From: Pseudomonadota bacterium | GTDB lineage: Bacteria > Pseudomonadota > Alphaproteobacteria > Rhizobiales > Beijerinckiaceae | Assembly: GCA_023450615.1 (NCBI GenBank) | Contig: JAEXGT010000022.1 | Coordinates: forward strand, 1-28,107 | Reading direction: 5' to 3' | DNA: 28,107 nucleotides | In this document: piece after piece, positions 17,720-24,972 of the stretch | Position numbering within the stretch: position 1 is the stretch's first letter | Layout of the letters: each line of letters opens with the position of its first letter | Translations under genes and position numbers: made by a program | The notes under the pieces: generated by a model | What the model saw: the letters and a program-made list of their open reading frames with translations, nothing else | Database searches by the model: none | What the model was told of the DNA's origin: nothing

Positions 17720-18177
17720 GTCGGCAGGCGTCCTTCGGGAGTGTATTGATCGACCGCGTGGGGCAGATCCCGGGAGAGGCGCTCTAGGATCTCTTCCCGC
17801 GACAGGCCAGTCTGCTGCGTCAAGCTCGCCAGCACGTCAGCTCCGATCGCCTGTTCGAGCTGCTGCGGTGCGATTTCCTTGTTCTGGCCGGTGCCAACCC
17901 AAGAATCGGCGACATCGCCTTGTCCGTTCTGACGGAAATTGTCGAGAAGCTCGCCCAGGCCTCCGCTCAAGAAACCTCCAGCGCCTGCGCCGCCGACGCC
18001 GCCGAGCAAGCCACCAAGACCTTCAAGGCCTCCGGTTTGCCTGTTCGGCGTCTGCCCGGGCGCGCCCGGCTGCTGCCCTCCGCGCAGCATTTCCGCGATC
18101 TTATCCCGGTTCTGGAACCCGGCGATGGCGAGAAGGCCCAGAAGGGCCGTCATGGAAGGAAAACCTCGGCCGCTCAT
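17716..18177 (-). CDS. YidB family (DUF937) protein
   Basis: A 153-residue protein. A short hydrophobic N-terminus (MTALLGLLAIAGFQNRDKIA) leads to a Gly-rich low-complexity linker (about residues 35-75) and the C-terminal YidB/DUF937 fold with SWVGTGQNKEIAPQQLEQAI and LASLTQQTGLSREEILERLS, ending LPHAVDQYTPEGRLP. The start is the ATG complementary to 18175-18177, because ggag lies seven bases upstream and because the longer frame to 18294 adds an unconserved, basic extension. The role of the family is unknown. It is divergent from the NepR-EcfG gene and convergent with the PGPGW-like gene. Confidence 0.88.
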   Translation of the reverse strand: MSGRGFPSMTALLGLLAIAGFQNRDKIAEMLRGGQQPGAPGQTPNRQTGGLEGLGGLLGGVGGAGAGGFLSGGLGELLDNFRQNGQGDVADSWVGTGQNKEIAPQQLEQAIGADVLASLTQQTGLSREEILERLSRDLPHAVDQYTPEGRLPT

Positions 18178-18211
18178 GTGGTTGCTCCTGATGGCGTGTG
18201 ATGGTCGAACA

Positions 18212-18239
18212 GGAACAGCCAGAGCGGGTAAAGGGTTCC
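18212..18239. promoter_or_regulatory. Overlapping EcfG-like promoter candidates, one on each strand
   Basis: Plus strand: GGAAC (18212-18216), 17 bases, GGTT (18234-18237). Minus strand: GGAAC (18239-18235), 17 bases, TGTT (18217-18214). The accepted EcfG consensus is GGAAC, 16-17 bases, CGTT, so each has a perfect -35 and three of four -10 bases. The minus site would give a leader of about 28 bases for yidB; the plus site a leader of about 105-130 bases for the sigma gene. Inferred only. Confidence 0.4.
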
Positions 18240-18349
18240 GGGAGAGCGACTTGTACAGGGGCTTTAGGAGGGAGCGCAAAGCGAAGCTCTTCACCTTTTG
18301 TCGCAGAAAAAACGCACGGCAGGAATGGCGGATGGAACTTTAAATATGA

Positions 18350-19090
18350 ATGGGCCGCCCCAGATACTCCAGCATGCCCGATAAGACCAAAATTCCGACC
18401 CAAAACACCTCTTCGCCGATCTCAGGCGCTGCCCTGAGCGCGGCTGTCCGTCTTCACCTCGGCAAGCAGCTCCGCACGCTTTACGGCGATCCCGCGGAGG
18501 ACAAGCTACCGCGCGATCTGGCCAAGCTCGCGGAACGCGTCGCGCAGGTCATTCGCGCCCATACCGAGCCCGTGGATCAGGCGTTCGTCGATGGCGTGAT
18601 GGACGCACTGCCGAACCTGCGCGCCTTTGCGCTGTCGCTCACCGGAAAGCTCGATCAGGCCGAGGATCTGGTGCAGGATACCGTGCTCAAAGCCTTGACG
18701 AAGCAAGAAACCTTCGAGGCCGGCACGAACCTTCAGGCATGGCTCTTCACCATTCTCCGCAACGGTTTCTATTCGACCCACCGCAAGACCAGCCGCGAGG
18801 TCGAGGATGGAGACGGCGCGCATGCGGCCAGCATGATTGCGATCCCTGACCAGGAGGACAAGCTCGCTCTGCAGGATTTGAGCACTGCGCTCCAGAAGCT
18901 GCCGCAGGAACAGCGCGAGGCGATCATCCTGATCGGCGCGGAAGGCATGTCCTACGAGGATGCGGCGGAAGCCCTCGGCGTGAAGGTCGGCACCATCAAG
19001 AGCCGCGTGAACCGCGCGCGCAACCGCTTGGCAGAACTGATGGGCGTGGCCGGAGACCGACTGCACAACAGCAATCACGCCGAAGCCTGA
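18350..19090 (+). CDS. EcfG-family sigma factor with an N-terminal NepR-like anti-sigma segment
   Basis: A 246-residue protein, against about 180 for a usual EcfG. Residues 76-232 are a clear EcfG (ECF15) sigma factor. Region 2 is DLVQDTVLKAL...NLQAWLFTILRNGFYS followed by the family-typical RKTSREVEDGDG. Region 4 is LPQEQREAIILIGAEGMSYEDAA and VGTIKSRVNRARNRLAEL. Residues 28-66 resemble NepR, the anti-sigma factor of the same pathway: helix 1 HLGKQLRTLYGD and helix 2 LPRDLAKLAERV keep the LR, Y, P and Leu pattern. In known systems NepR is a separate gene beside phyR. Start at ATG 18350 or 18374; neither has a strong ribosome binding site. No PhyR or kinase is nearby. Confidence 0.88.
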   Translation: MGRPRYSSMPDKTKIPTQNTSSPISGAALSAAVRLHLGKQLRTLYGDPAEDKLPRDLAKLAERVAQVIRAHTEPVDQAFVDGVMDALPNLRAFALSLTGKLDQAEDLVQDTVLKALTKQETFEAGTNLQAWLFTILRNGFYSTHRKTSREVEDGDGAHAASMIAIPDQEDKLALQDLSTALQKLPQEQREAIILIGAEGMSYEDAAEALGVKVGTIKSRVNRARNRLAELMGVAGDRLHNSNHAEA

Positions 19091-19208
19091 TCTTCCTTTT
19101 ATCTCGACCTGCGCCGCGTGAGAGAGTGAAGCGGAATTCTTCACGCCTTCATGCGACGCATTCGTTTCTGTTGCCTAAAATATCAGCGGCTGGGAAGGGC
19201 ATCATTTC

Positions 19209-19234
19209 CGAACTTTTGCCTATGCTTCATGGTT
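19209..19234 (+). promoter_or_regulatory. Possible EcfG-like promoter of the 140-residue protein gene
   Basis: CGAAC at 19209-19213, a 17-base spacer, then GGTT at 19231-19234. This is four of five -35 and three of four -10 bases of the EcfG consensus, about 50 bases upstream of the ATG at 19285. Weak on its own. Confidence 0.22.
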
Positions 19235-19284
19235 GAGCTGACAGCTGGGGTGCCTTCAAACGCTTCTCTGCCAAGGAGGGGAGC

Positions 19285-19707
19285 ATGGAACACAGACCTC
19301 TGTCCGAACTCGGCCATGTAGCCGATCTGAAGCTCTCGCAAGCTCCGGTGCTGTCGAAACGGGAACGGCTCGACCGCTGGGCCGAGTTGCTCGAGCGGGA
19401 GCCGGATCGCGTCCTGAGAACGCTCGATGAGATCGAATGGAAACCGAAAGCCGTGCGGCATGCCATGCGGGCCGACGGTTCCGCCCTGACGATCGCCTTC
19501 AACGATCCTGTGCTGCGCACGGCAGGGCTCGTCAGCGACAGGTTCGGAGACGCATTGAACTTCTTCCAGATATCCGAACACGACGCGCATATCGTTCTCT
19601 GCTCGTGCCATGGCGGCGAAGCCATGCGCTCTGAAGAGGCGGCAAGGCGCGTTCGGGGCATTCGCTCCCCGAGCCTCTGGTCGCTCTATTTCGGCTGGCT
19701 TCGATAA
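19285..19707 (+). CDS. Hypothetical protein, 140 residues
   Basis: I do not recognise a family. The protein is soluble and charged: an N-terminal helical region with KRERLDRWAELLEREPDRVLRTL (residues about 25-47), a central beta-like stretch with DGSALTIAFNDPVLRTAGL, and a motif with adjacent Cys and His residues, IVLCSCHGGEAM (about residues 103-114), before a basic tail. A strong ribosome binding site (aaggagggg) lies just before the ATG at 19285, which supports a real gene. Its end overlaps by about 20 bases the frame of the convergent rtcB remnant. It is downstream of the sigma gene, possibly with an EcfG-like promoter. Confidence 0.75.
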   Translation: MEHRPLSELGHVADLKLSQAPVLSKRERLDRWAELLEREPDRVLRTLDEIEWKPKAVRHAMRADGSALTIAFNDPVLRTAGLVSDRFGDALNFFQISEHDAHIVLCSCHGGEAMRSEEAARRVRGIRSPSLWSLYFGWLR

Positions 19708-19722
19708 GGGCGGGGCTCCGGC

Positions 19723-19895
19723 TCAATCCTTGTAGGGATCGAACTCGCCGGGGCCACCACGCCGCCGATTGGGTGGGCATAGCTGAGATGCCCATCTGCG
19801 CAGAGCACGCCCTTGACCGCGCTGTCGACCTGCATGCAGCGGTTCAACTGCTTGATCGTCTTCTCATCATGCTCGCCGTAGATGCGGGTTTCCAT
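19723..19895 (-). pseudogene. RtcB RNA ligase remnant (large internal deletion)
   Basis: The first 48 codons (from the ATG complementary to 19893-19895, with aaggga upstream) read as the start of an RtcB-type RNA ligase: METRIYGEHDEKT, then GVLCADGHLSYAHPIGGVVA, which corresponds to the conserved ADGHxGYxxPIGGVVA region. Directly after GGVVA the match ends. In another frame, the last eight codons before a TGA at 19723-19725 read GEFDPYKD, which I recall as the usual C-terminus of this RtcB subgroup. A whole protein would be about 470-480 residues, so roughly 1.3 kb including the catalytic metal site is missing. The junction is out of frame, so no working ligase is made. Confidence 0.62.
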
Positions 19896-20157
19896 GCGTT
19901 CCCTTAAAAGTCTCTGTCATCAAAACGCAGGGCTCGGAACCCGTTCCTGCTGAACGTTGCCAGCAAGCGCATGCCTGGGAGAAGGCCATACACAGAGCAG
20001 TAAATTTCACAGCCTGAGCTATTAAGTTAAGGCATTGAGCAAACTTGCTTGCCGAGAGGATTTTACGCCTACGGAAAATTCAATTCTACCCCTTCTGGAT
20101 TATAAAAACCGACCCTCCGCCGTGCTCTAAAAATCATGCGTTCACATGAGGACAAGC

Positions 20158-21540
20158 ATGGCAGCTACGGTTTCAGTCGCCCGAACGGGCAATCAGAATA
20201 TTGACGGCATTCTTTCCGGTTCACGCTGGGCCAGCCTGAACCTCACATACAGTTTTCCGACAAAGGCATCTTATTACGGCAGCAATTACGGGGCTTGGGA
20301 CGAGCCGCACTACAATTTCGGTGCCTTGAACGGCAATCAGATCCGTGCTGCGCGCGAGGTCTTTGCAATGATCGCTTCCGTTTCCAACCTGACCTTCGCG
20401 GAGATGGCGGAAACGTCCACAAGTCACGCCACGCTACGGCTTGCGGTGTCGGATCGCGCATTGCCCGCTTGGTCGTACTATCCGGATCCTATGGAGCAGG
20501 GTGGAGATATCTGGTTCGGACGAGCCAATGGATGGTTCGATGCGCCGGTGCTGGGAAGCTACGGCTACTATGGCTTCATCCATGAAATCCTGCACTCTGT
20601 CGGCCTCAAGCACGGCAACGAGACAAGCATGTTCGGGGCCATGACATCCTCACGGGACTCCATGGAGTTCTCGGCGCTGACTTACAGGTCCTATGTCGGC
20701 GCTACCGGGCAATATGTGGAGAACGAGACCTGGGGGTATGCCCAGACACCCATGATGTATGACATCGCTGCCCTGCAATACATGTATGGTGCGGATTACA
20801 CGACCAATGCGGGCAACACGGTCTACCGTTGGAGTTCAGGGACGGGACAGGAATTCATCAACGGCGTCGGGCAAGCTACGCCCGGCGGAAACCGCATTTT
20901 CAGTACGATCTGGGACGGCGGCGGAAACGATACATACGATCTGTCGAACTACTCCACGAACCTAAGTCTGGATCTGCGCCCTGGCGAGTGGAGCCGTCTT
21001 TCTACGACGCAGATCGCGAAGCTCGGTGAGGGACATTATGCGCGCGGCAACATCGCGAATGCTCTCACCTATGGAAACGATTCTCGGTCCCTGATCGAGA
21101 ATGCCGTTGGCGGTTCGGGCAACGACACCGTCACCGGCAACAAAGCCGCGAACAATTTGAAAGGAGGAGGGGGCAATGATCGCCTCTATGGGCGCGAAGG
21201 AAACGACGTGCTCACCGGCGGTTCCGGCAACGATGCATTCTACTTCAACACAAAGCCGGATCGAACTTCGAACCTCGATCAGATCGTAGACTTTTCGGTT
21301 CCTAACGACACCGTCTATCTCGATAGATCAGTGTTCACGGTGCTTAAGGCGGGAACGCTCCCAACGGCGGCTTTCTGGATCGGAAGCAAGGCGCACGATT
21401 CCTCGGACCGCATCGTCTACGACTCCGTGAAAGGCGAACTCCATTACGACACTGACGGAAGCGGGAGCGCCGCGTCAGTCCAGTTCGCCCTTCTCACAAA
21501 AGGTCTCAAAATGACGGCAGCGGACTTCATGATCGTTTAG
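20158..21540 (+). CDS. Serralysin-like RTX metalloprotease, paralog 1 (Met-turn variant)
   Basis: A 460-residue M10B-type zinc protease expected to leave the cell through a type I system; it has no N-terminal signal. The zinc motif is HEILHSVGLKH (H142, E143, H146, H152). In the Met-turn the nearly invariant Met is replaced: SALTYR has L174, while the Tyr (Y176) is kept. The C-terminal RTX block (about residues 314-362) has a few nonapeptides such as GGSGNDTVT, GGGGNDRLY and GGSGNDAFY, followed by a heme-peroxidase/serralysin-type C-terminal domain ending ADFMIV. ATG 20158 (gagga upstream) was preferred to ATG 20146 because it aligns with paralog 2. No secretion genes are in the window. Confidence 0.92.
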   Translation: MAATVSVARTGNQNIDGILSGSRWASLNLTYSFPTKASYYGSNYGAWDEPHYNFGALNGNQIRAAREVFAMIASVSNLTFAEMAETSTSHATLRLAVSDRALPAWSYYPDPMEQGGDIWFGRANGWFDAPVLGSYGYYGFIHEILHSVGLKHGNETSMFGAMTSSRDSMEFSALTYRSYVGATGQYVENETWGYAQTPMMYDIAALQYMYGADYTTNAGNTVYRWSSGTGQEFINGVGQATPGGNRIFSTIWDGGGNDTYDLSNYSTNLSLDLRPGEWSRLSTTQIAKLGEGHYARGNIANALTYGNDSRSLIENAVGGSGNDTVTGNKAANNLKGGGGNDRLYGREGNDVLTGGSGNDAFYFNTKPDRTSNLDQIVDFSVPNDTVYLDRSVFTVLKAGTLPTAAFWIGSKAHDSSDRIVYDSVKGELHYDTDGSGSAASVQFALLTKGLKMTAADFMIV

Positions 21541-21657
21541 ATTGAGATTGTGTAACGGAGGCCCACCCCAAATGGGCGGGTGGGTTACTCCGCAGGAATA
21601 ATTTCTTCTGCCGCGTGCAGGCCAAGATTGAGATCGTCCTAAAGGGAAGATCCAATC

Positions 21658-23037
21658 ATGGCACTGACGGCGGATGTCTCGCCAAGTGGCGATCAGAATG
21701 TGGATGCTCTTTTAGCGAGCACTCGCTGGGATGCTTCAGGTCTGACCTACAGCTTCCCGGCAAGCTCCGTGTTCTATGGGCAGGATTACGGCGGCAACGA
21801 GCCTCGCAACGGCTTTGCTCCACTCAATGGAGCGCAGGTCGAGGCGGCCCGCAAAAGCTTTGCGATGGTTGCCGCCGTGACCAATCTAAGCTTCACGGAA
21901 ATTCAGGAAGATGGGACCGGTCAGCCGGAGCTGCGGCTCGCGAGCGCGAACATCTCTGGCTCCGCATGGGCCTATTCTCCCGGTTCGCTCAGCATCAACG
22001 GCGATGCCTGGTTTCGCGCATCATCGCTCTCCTTCGCTGATATGCGGCCCGGCGGTTACGGCTTCTATGTCTTCCTTCATGAGATCGCGCATGCCGTCGG
22101 CTTGAAGCATGGGCACGGTGACAATGTGTTCGGGCCCATGACGACGGACCGGGACTCCATGGAGTTTTCCATCATGACCTATCGCTCCTATGTGGGCGCT
22201 TCAGGTTGGATAACGGAGAACGAGCCTTGGGGTTATGCCCAATCGCTGATGATGTACGACATCGCCGCTCTCCAGTATCTTTATGGAGCGGATTACACCA
22301 CCCGCGCCGGTAACACCGTCTATCGCTGGAACGCCAAGACGGGGCAGGCTCTTGTGGACGGCGTCGCACAGGATGCTCCCATCGGCAATCGCGTTTTCTG
22401 GACGGTGTGGGACGGCGGCGGCACCGACACCTACGACTTCTCGAACTACAAGACGAAGCTCAGCATCGACCTGCGACCCGGCGCCTGGACGCGCCTCGAT
22501 GCCGAGCAAATCGCTCAACTCGGTTATGAGCGCGCGGCCCGCGGCAATGTCGCCAACGCTCTCCTCTATGACGACGACCTCCGTTCGTTGATCGAGAATG
22601 CCATCGGCGGTTCAGGCAACGATATTGTGATCGGCAACTTGGCGGGGAACGTGCTGAAAGGCCGCGCGGGAAACGATCGCCTGTATGGTCTCGAAGGAAA
22701 TGATACCCTGTCGGGCGGTGCAGGTCGGGACGTGTTCGTGTTCAACGCTTCTCCGACAAGGGACAATGCCGACCGCATCACCGACTTCTCGGTCAGGGAC
22801 GATACGATCTACCTTGAGAATGCGGTATTCACGAAGCTCGGTAAGGCTGGGAAGCTCCCGGCTTCAGCCTTCTGGACCGGAACCAAGGCTCATGATCGGT
22901 CGGATCGTGTCATCTATGACAAGGGCAGCGGTGCGCTCTACTACGACCCTGACGGAACCGGTACGGCGGCTAAGTCCCTGGTCGCCTGGCTGGACAAGAA
23001 GCTGAAGATCACGGCCGACGACTTCCGCATCATCTAA
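21658..23037 (+). CDS. Serralysin-like RTX metalloprotease, paralog 2
   Basis: A 459-residue tandem duplicate of the preceding gene, similar along its full length. Zinc motif HEIAHAVGLKH (H141, E142, H145, H151). The Met-turn is intact: SIMTYR with M173 and Y175. The RTX block (about 314-362) has GGSGNDIVI, GRAGNDRLY, GLEGNDTLS and GGAGRDVFV, and the protein ends ADDFRII, a C-terminal signal like that of type I secretion substrates. It starts at ATG 21658, with aaaggga upstream. It is separated from paralog 1 by 117 bases containing a weak, bulged inverted repeat (cccaccc/gggtggg), so the two may be expressed apart or together. Confidence 0.94.
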   Translation: MALTADVSPSGDQNVDALLASTRWDASGLTYSFPASSVFYGQDYGGNEPRNGFAPLNGAQVEAARKSFAMVAAVTNLSFTEIQEDGTGQPELRLASANISGSAWAYSPGSLSINGDAWFRASSLSFADMRPGGYGFYVFLHEIAHAVGLKHGHGDNVFGPMTTDRDSMEFSIMTYRSYVGASGWITENEPWGYAQSLMMYDIAALQYLYGADYTTRAGNTVYRWNAKTGQALVDGVAQDAPIGNRVFWTVWDGGGTDTYDFSNYKTKLSIDLRPGAWTRLDAEQIAQLGYERAARGNVANALLYDDDLRSLIENAIGGSGNDIVIGNLAGNVLKGRAGNDRLYGLEGNDTLSGGAGRDVFVFNASPTRDNADRITDFSVRDDTIYLENAVFTKLGKAGKLPASAFWTGTKAHDRSDRVIYDKGSGALYYDPDGTGTAAKSLVAWLDKKLKITADDFRII

Positions 23038-23155
23038 GGATACGGTTTTTTGGGGCTTCATGAACCAAACCTTCAGGACTTTGCCGCCTAATGGAGCCCG
23101 GGGAGTGCGGCAGCAGGCCATCGGCGGCCGATTTGACTTCCCGTTGGGTTTGGGG

Positions 23156-23197
23156 GACACCACCGCCTTTGCGGGTCAATCCCGCCCCGAAGGTGTC
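23156..23197 (+). promoter_or_regulatory. Nested hairpin just upstream of the glycosyltransferase gene
   Basis: Outer arms gacacc (23156-23161) and ggtgtc (23192-23197) enclose an inner stem gcggg (23171-23175) and cccgc (23181-23185). It lies 10 bases before the chosen start at 23208. It could be a leader structure or the end of the protease transcript. Weak evidence. Confidence 0.25.
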
Positions 23198-23207
23198 CGC
23201 ACAAGGC

Positions 23208-24935
23208 ATGTCATCGATGGACGGTTCCGTCGCCCAGCAGAATCTATCTCTGAGCCGCTTCTCGGCATCGCGCTTGGCGAGCTTCATGGAGCGCAGCCAT
23301 ACGCGGCTTTGCGCCGTGCTCGTGCTGCTGTCCCTGGCCTGCTTCCTGCCGGGCTTCTCCACCCTCCAGCCGATGGACCGGGACGAGCCGCGCTATGCCC
23401 AAGCCTCCAAGCAGATGCTGGAGACCCATGATTTTGTCGATGTCCGCTTCCAGGACGAGACGCGGTACAAGAAGCCGGTCGGCATTTATTGGATGCAGAG
23501 CGCCAGCGTGGCCATCTGCGATGCCCTGGGCGTTCCCAATGCCCTCAAAACCATCGCACTCTATCGCCTTCCGTCCCTGTTCGGCGGCATCGCGACGGTT
23601 CTTCTGACCTATTGGGCGGCCTTGGCCTTCTTCGGGAGGCGAGGGGCGTTCCTGACCGCGGCGCTCATGGCGACCTGCGTCATCCTCATGGTGGAGGCGC
23701 GGCTCGCTAAGACGGATGCCATGCTGACGGCCTGCTCCGTGGCCGTCATGGGCGGCTTGGCCCGCGCTTATCTGAGCCGAGGCGCAGGCGTCCTGCCGCG
23801 TCGCGCCCTGCTGATCTTCTGGACGGGCTTCGCGCTCGGCATGCTCATCAAAGGCCCGCTGATCCTGATGTTCGCAGGGCTTGCAGCGGCCGTTCTCTCC
23901 TATAAGGAGCGGTCCGCCCGCTGGCTTCTGACCCTGAAACCCTGGGTCGGTCTTGCTTTCACGCTGGCGGTGGTGCTGCCTTGGTTCATCGCCATCGCCA
24001 TCAAGAGCGGCGGCGCCTTCTATTCCCAGGCCGTGGGCCACGACATGCTCGGCAAGGTCGGGACGGCCCAGAAATACCATTGGGCCCCGCCCGGCTTCTA
24101 CCTGCTGTCCTTCTTCGCCACTTTCTGGCCCGGCGCGATCCTGGCCGCCATCGCGGTGCCCTTCGCCTGGATCCACCGGAAGGAGGAGCAGGTCGCCTTC
24201 GCTCTGGCCTGGATCGTTCCGTCCTGGCTGGTCTTCGAGGCCGTGCCGACCAAGTTGCCGCATTACACGATGCCGCTGTTCCCGGCCGTGGCGATCCTGA
24301 CCGTGATGGCAATCTCCCGCCATTTCGTGGGGCCGCACCGGCCCCTGGCCAAGCTGTCGACGGTGCTCATTCCCTTCATTCCGGTGGGGCTGACCATCGG
24401 CCTCTCGGCGGTGAACTGGTCCTTCGACGGCACGCTGCCGTACCGGGCGCTCCCCGCCCTGGTGGCCGCTTGCGTGATTGCGCTCTATGCTTGGTGGCTG
24501 TTCATCCGGAACCGGATGCTGAGCTGCCTATGGGCGGGCTTCATCTCGTCCGTGTTCCTGGCCATCGGCGTTTTCGGCTTTGCGCAGCTCGACCTGCGGT
24601 CCCTCAAGATCTCGGATAGGCTTGCCGAGCAGGTGCAGAACGTCCCTTCCAATAAGGTCAGCGTCGGAACCCTGGGTTATCGTGAGCCGAGCCTCGTATT
24701 CCTGGTCGGCACCCATCTCAGGATGCTCGATACAGGGGCGGACGCTTCTGCCTTTCTGAAGAACAGCAGCTGCGCCATCGTCTTCGTGGACAGGCGCTTC
24801 GAGAACGACTTCCGTACCGAGAACGAGCGCCTGGGCCTGAATCCCACCCTCTCGACCCGGGTCACGGGTTTCAATATCAACAGCGGACGGCGTGTCGATA
24901 TCGGTGTCTATTCCGATGATTCCGGCTGCCTGTGA
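23208..24935 (+). CDS. ArnT-like lipid glycosyltransferase (GT83/PMT family)
   Basis: Inner-membrane glycosyltransferase of about 575 residues that would move a sugar from a polyprenyl-phosphate donor to lipid A, LPS core or another envelope acceptor. The first periplasmic loop carries the family's catalytic acidic motif, MDRDEPRYAQASKQM (D57, D59, E60), followed by RFQDETRYKKPVGIYWMQ. About ten to twelve hydrophobic segments follow, then the conserved KLPHYTMPLFPA (ArnT-type). A soluble periplasmic domain fills about residues 460-575. ATG 23208 or 23217 is chosen; the frame upstream to 23091 lacks family similarity. It is first of a three-gene run with a GT2 and a LAB_N gene. Confidence 0.9.
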   Translation: MSSMDGSVAQQNLSLSRFSASRLASFMERSHTRLCAVLVLLSLACFLPGFSTLQPMDRDEPRYAQASKQMLETHDFVDVRFQDETRYKKPVGIYWMQSASVAICDALGVPNALKTIALYRLPSLFGGIATVLLTYWAALAFFGRRGAFLTAALMATCVILMVEARLAKTDAMLTACSVAVMGGLARAYLSRGAGVLPRRALLIFWTGFALGMLIKGPLILMFAGLAAAVLSYKERSARWLLTLKPWVGLAFTLAVVLPWFIAIAIKSGGAFYSQAVGHDMLGKVGTAQKYHWAPPGFYLLSFFATFWPGAILAAIAVPFAWIHRKEEQVAFALAWIVPSWLVFEAVPTKLPHYTMPLFPAVAILTVMAISRHFVGPHRPLAKLSTVLIPFIPVGLTIGLSAVNWSFDGTLPYRALPALVAACVIALYAWWLFIRNRMLSCLWAGFISSVFLAIGVFGFAQLDLRSLKISDRLAEQVQNVPSNKVSVGTLGYREPSLVFLVGTHLRMLDTGADASAFLKNSSCAIVFVDRRFENDFRTENERLGLNPTLSTRVTGFNINSGRRVDIGVYSDDSGCL

Positions 24936-24972
24936 TTTCTCTCAAGAGGGGGCCTGAAAGGGCCCTTGATCG

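Noticed and set aside
21541..21657. Terminator between the two protease genes
   Set aside because: The cccaccc/gggtggg repeat has a large one-sided bulge and no T tract, so I do not call it as a feature.
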